Under the pieces are notes generated by a model. The model was not told where the DNA came from and ran no database searches. It worked only from the letters and a program-made list of their open reading frames with translations. A stretch of 37,192 nt of DNA from an uncultured Selenomonadales bacterium. GTDB taxonomy: Bacteria > Bacillota > Negativicutes > Selenomonadales > Selenomonadaceae. Position 1 is the first letter of the stretch. Each line of letters opens with the position of its first letter. Shown piece after piece: positions 34,544 to 37,192 of the stretch. A program made the translations under genes and the position numbers. The stretch lies in contig CAMJRX010000023.1 in the NCBI GenBank assembly GCA_946408355.1, positions 1-37,192 on the forward strand, in the 5' to 3' direction.

Positions 34544-35647
34544 TTAATCGTCCATCAAGTTTATATTTGTCGGATTCGGCGAAGGCTTAAACGATACGCC
34601 GAGCTGATCCATAGTGTGTTTAATTTCTTCAAACGATTTGCGACCGAGATTGCGGAACTTCATCATTTCCTCTTCGGTTTTGTCGACTAAATCCGCCACA
34701 ATGTGAATACCTGCACGCTTTAAGCAATTCGTCGACCGAACGGACAATTCCAGCTCTTCGATAGGCTTTGTAAGATTTTTATCCATCGTCAAGGTAATTT
34801 CGTCTTTGGGTTCTTTAGCAGAAGGTTCATCATCTTCCTCTATTTCCTCGAAAGCGACGTTGTCCATGCTTTGGAAAAGTTTCATGTGCGCTATCAAAAT
34901 CGCCGACGCCTTAGCAACTGCCTCTTCAGGGCGAAGCGTGCCATTTGTCCAAACTTCCAACGTTAACTTGTCAAAGTCCATTTCATTTCCGACGCGAGTA
35001 TCTGTCACGTCGTAATTGACGCGCAACACCGGCGAGAAAATCGAATCAATCGGGATTGTGCCGATAATGTCATCAGGATTTTTATTTTTTTCCGCTTGGT
35101 CGTAGCCGCGCCCGCTCCGAGCTGTCATTTCGATTTTAAGCTTGCCAGTCTCGTTAAGCCACGCAATGTGCAAGTCCGGATTTAAAATCTCAATGCTGGG
35201 GTCGCACTCAATATCGGCGGCAATAACTTCCCTGCGTCCGCCCGAGTGTCCGCCATTTCTAATTTCCTCCTCAACGTCAATGTCAATTCGGAGGGCATAA
35301 GTTCTTGGCGGCGTAGCTACAACTTGCGCGAAGTATTGAGGCTGTTGATTTTTTTCCTCGTCAATCTTCAAGCAGAGCTGTTTGATATTGAGCACAATAT
35401 TTGTTACGTCTTCGCGAACGCCGGGAATTGTTGAAAATTCATGCAGTACGCCGTCAATCCTAATCGAAGTAACTGCTGCGCCTTCCAAAGAGGAGAGGAG
35501 CATACGACGCAAGCTATTGCCGATTGTAATTCCGTAGCCTCGTCCGAGCGGTTCACAGATGAATTTTCCGTAGCAACCGTCCTCGCTGACTTCGACCATT
35601 TCAATCTTCGGCGGCTTTTGAGTTTCGTTTTTATCGTTGTCAATCAT
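34544..35647 (-). CDS. rpoA: RNA polymerase subunit alpha (unusually long)
   Basis: The protein has 367 residues against about 315 usually. The N-terminal dimerisation domain is clear ([20 protein letters not shown], then [18 protein letters not shown]). The C-terminal DNA-binding domain is intact ([20 protein letters not shown], then [20 protein letters not shown]). The extra length sits in three places. There is a charged N-terminal extension of about 10 residues and an insertion at about 97-139 in the second NTD subdomain ([18 protein letters not shown], then [15 protein letters not shown]). There is also a long acidic interdomain linker ([18 protein letters not shown]). The ATG at 35647 has AAGGAG 12 bases upstream. 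Its place between rpsD and rplQ is standard. Confidence 0.96.
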   Translation of the reverse strand: MIDNDKNETQKPPKIEMVEVSEDGCYGKFICEPLGRGYGITIGNSLRRMLLSSLEGAAVTSIRIDGVLHEFSTIPGVREDVTNIVLNIKQLCLKIDEEKNQQPQYFAQVVATPPRTYALRIDIDVEEEIRNGGHSGGRREVIAADIECDPSIEILNPDLHIAWLNETGKLKIEMTARSGRGYDQAEKNKNPDDIIGTIPIDSIFSPVLRVNYDVTDTRVGNEMDFDKLTLEVWTNGTLRPEEAVAKASAILIAHMKLFQSMDNVAFEEIEEDDEPSAKEPKDEITLTMDKNLTKPIEELELSVRSTNCLKRAGIHIVADLVDKTEEEMMKFRNLGRKSFEEIKHTMDQLGVSFKPSPNPTNINLMDD

Positions 35648-35689
35648 TCAAGAAATCCGCTCCTTTCACAGAAAATCTGTTGGGACGAA

Positions 35690-36295
35690 TTATCTGGAGT
35701 ACAACTCAATAATAGACTGTTCATTAACGGGAATATCGCTAATATCCTCGCGGGTCGGGAAACGTGTAACGGAGCCTTTGAGGTTAGCTTGATTAGAATC
35801 GAGCCACGGCGGAGCACTGAGGGCGTTATTGACTTCTTTAATCGCCTTGAAGATTTCTTTGCCCTGACTTTTCTCGCAAACTTCAACGACATCGCCAACT
35901 TTTACCAATGCCGACGGAATATCGACACGCTTGCCGTTAACGGTAATGTGCCCGTGACGAACAAATTGACGAGCTTGACGGCGGGTGTTAGAAAAGCCCA
36001 TGCGAAAAACGACATTATCCAAGCGGCGTTCGAGGAGGACAAGAAGATTCTCGCCTGTTACGCCGGGCATTTTCTTAGCCTTTTCGTAGTAGTTACGGAA
36101 CTGACGCTCAAGGACGCCGTAGATAAATTTTGCCTTCTGTTTTTCTTTAAGCTGCAAACCGTACTCGCTGACTTTGCGGGTCATGCGCTGTTGCTGGTGT
36201 TTTTTTTCACCGACTTTGCGCGAACGACCGATAACCGCCTGTTCAATTCCGAGTGCGCGGCAGCGTTTCAATGCGGGAGTTCTATCGATTGCCAT
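35690..36295 (-). CDS. rpsD: 30S ribosomal protein S4
   Basis: The protein has 201 residues. The S4 core is visible in [20 protein letters not shown] and [20 protein letters not shown], and the S4 RNA-binding domain is in [21 protein letters not shown]4 binds 16S rRNA early in assembly and in many bacteria represses its own operon. The N-terminus [20 protein letters not shown] lacks the four-cysteine zinc motif, so this is the zinc-free form seen in Negativicutes and some clostridia. The ATG at 36295 has GGAGGT seven bases upstream. The position between rpsK and rpoA is the normal order. Confidence 0.97.
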   Translation of the reverse strand: MAIDRTPALKRCRALGIEQAVIGRSRKVGEKKHQQQRMTRKVSEYGLQLKEKQKAKFIYGVLERQFRNYYEKAKKMPGVTGENLLVLLERRLDNVVFRMGFSNTRRQARQFVRHGHITVNGKRVDIPSALVKVGDVVEVCEKSQGKEIFKAIKEVNNALSAPPWLDSNQANLKGSVTRFPTREDISDIPVNEQSIIELYSR

Positions 36296-36310
36296 ATTTG
36301 CACCTCCAAA

Positions 36311-36703
36311 TTAAACTCTTCTGCGTTTGGGCGGACGACAGCCGTTGTGCGGAATAGGCGTCACGTCTTTAATCATGTTAACTTCCAAACCCGTAGCTTG
36401 GAGCGAACGAATTGCCGCCTCGCGTCCTGCGCCGGGACCTTTAACGTAAACCTCAACTTGTTTCAAGCCGTGCTCCATAGCTGCCTTAGCTGCGGTTTCA
36501 GCTGCCATCTGCGCGGCGAAGGGAGTAGATTTACGCGAGCCGCGAAAACCTAAGCCGCCCGCCGACGCCCAAGAAATTGCGTTGCCGCTTTTGTCGGTGA
36601 GCGTGACAATCGTATTATTAAACGTGGAACTGATATGCGCCACGCCGTATTCAATATTCTTGCGAACTTTCTTTTTGGCGCGAACTGTTCTTTTTGTTGC
36701 CAC
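36311..36703 (-). CDS. rpsK: 30S ribosomal protein S11
   Basis: The protein has 130 residues. It has the S11 segments [20 protein letters not shown], then [17 protein letters not shown], then [15 protein letters not shown] at the C-terminus. S11 lies on the platform of the small subunit next to the mRNA exit. The start is GTG at 36703, supported by AAGGAGGT eight bases upstream. It lies 15 bases before rpsD and 21 after rpsM. Confidence 0.98.
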   Translation of the reverse strand: MATKRTVRAKKKVRKNIEYGVAHISSTFNNTIVTLTDKSGNAISWASAGGLGFRGSRKSTPFAAQMAAETAAKAAMEHGLKQVEVYVKGPGAGREAAIRSLQATGLEVNMIKDVTPIPHNGCRPPKRRRV

Positions 36704-36724
36704 CTGTCTTGACCTCCTTAAAGA

Positions 36725-37096
36725 TTATTCTTTCTTTTTGCCCTGTACGAGTTTCTTAGGACCCTTGCGAGTTCTAGCGTTGTTTTTGGTATTCTGTCCA
36801 CGAACAGGGAGACCGAGACGGTGACGGCGTCCGCGATAACAGCCAATATCAATGAGTCGCTTGATGTCCATCTGAACATCGCGGCGAAGGTCGCCCTCCA
36901 CTACGAAGTTATGATCGATAGCATCACGAAGTTTAACAACATCGTCATCCGTGAGATCTTTTGTCCGAGTGTCAGGGTTGACGCCCGTCATCGCGAGGAT
37001 TTTCTGCGACGTGGGCAATCCGATTCCGTAAATATACGTAAGAGCGTATTCGATTCTCTTGTCACGGGGCAAATCTACACCAGCTATACGTGCCAT
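36725..37096 (-). CDS. rpsM: 30S ribosomal protein S13
   Basis: The protein has 123 residues. [20 protein letters not shown], then [14 protein letters not shown], then [20 protein letters not shown] identify S13, a head protein of the small subunit that contacts the P-site tRNA and the large subunit. The basic C-terminal tail is present. AAGGAGGTG precedes the ATG at 37096. It follows rpmJ directly, the standard order of the alpha operon. Confidence 0.98.
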   Translation of the reverse strand: MARIAGVDLPRDKRIEYALTYIYGIGLPTSQKILAMTGVNPDTRTKDLTDDDVVKLRDAIDHNFVVEGDLRRDVQMDIKRLIDIGCYRGRRHRLGLPVRGQNTKNNARTRKGPKKLVQGKKKE

Positions 37097-37111
37097 AAAT
37101 TTTTCACCTCC

Positions 37112-37192
37112 TTAACCTTGACGTTGTTTATGTTTGGGATTTTCGCATATAACCATAACGCGCCCTTTGCGCTTGATGATTTTGCATTTGTC
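37112..37192 (-). CDS. rpmJ: 50S ribosomal protein L36 (C-terminal part, cut by the window edge)
   Basis: The last 26 residues are visible: DKCKIIKRKGRVMVICENPK, then HKQRQG and a TAA stop at 37112-37114. They match L36 of the zinc-binding form, with the CxxC partly outside the window and the later Cys and His (ICENPKH) inside. The gene precedes rpsM, as expected. Confidence 0.95.
   Translation of the reverse strand, partial: DKCKIIKRKGRVMVICENPKHKQRQG

Noticed and set aside
34148-34690. 180-codon plus-strand frame over rplQ and the end of rpoA
   Set aside because: It is antisense to two conserved genes, includes the terminator region and shows no protein-like features.
35441-36553. 370-codon open frame on the plus strand across rpoA, rpsD and rpsK
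   Set aside because: It lies antisense to three unmistakable ribosomal-operon genes, has no ribosome-binding site and encodes no recognisable protein; it is a by-product of codon usage.

Overview
The window looks like chromosomal DNA of a diderm Firmicute of the class Negativicutes (Selenomonas/Veillonella relatives). Three things point there. The left edge carries the start of an OmpM-like, signal-peptide plus SLH-domain outer-membrane protein. There are beta and gamma/delta-type subunits of a sodium-pumping decarboxylase. Ribosomal protein S4 is of the short, cysteine-free type. Start codons are often TTG or GTG behind strong Shine-Dalgarno (SD) sequences, and several genes use a stop codon fused to the next ribosome-binding site (TAAGGAG). 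The genus is not determined.

Layout. 1-2413 (minus): the SLH/OmpM-like gene fragment, a NirJ2-like radical SAM/SPASM protein and a divergent HldA-like (PfkB-family) sugar kinase. 2508-5072 (plus): a monofunctional AICAR formyltransferase, NagA and a small Cys-rich protein. 5177-6691 (plus): OadG- and OadB-type subunits of a Na+-translocating decarboxylase, with a promoter and a terminator. 6883-24411 (plus): one giant gene for a Ser/Thr/Gly/Asp-rich repeat protein of 5842 residues with degenerate RTX-like repeats at the C-terminus. It is followed without a visible terminator by queD, queE and a homologue of the autotransporter O-heptosyltransferases (TibC/Aah class). 26931-27915 (minus): a YitT-family membrane protein and a possible 50-residue overlapping ORF. 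28040-31109 (plus): a degenerate HD-GYP protein and uvrB. 31178-32180 (minus): a small cassette (49-aa protein, zinc-ribbon protein, BspA-like leucine-rich-repeat protein) behind a promoter whose spacer contains a run of nine G. 32317-33092: a decayed IS5/IS427-type insertion sequence. 33331-37192 (minus): an FHA-domain protein, then the end of the ribosomal alpha operon (rplQ, rpoA, rpsD, rpsK, rpsM, rpmJ).

The most interesting unit is the giant secreted-type protein together with the heptosyltransferase downstream of it. The protein has no Sec signal and no autotransporter barrel, its C-terminus suggests type I secretion, and it is built from about twenty copies of an unassigned module of roughly 190-220 residues. 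Four copies of a 384-residue double module stand in its middle. The enzyme keeps the four-cysteine metal finger of the autotransporter heptosyltransferases, and a heptose-kinase-like gene lies in the same window. The proposal that the enzyme glycosylates the giant protein is an inference from this layout. A second point of interest is the G9 tract inside the spacer of the cassette promoter at 32275-32305, which resembles phase-variable promoters. No tRNA, rRNA, CRISPR array or known riboswitch was seen.
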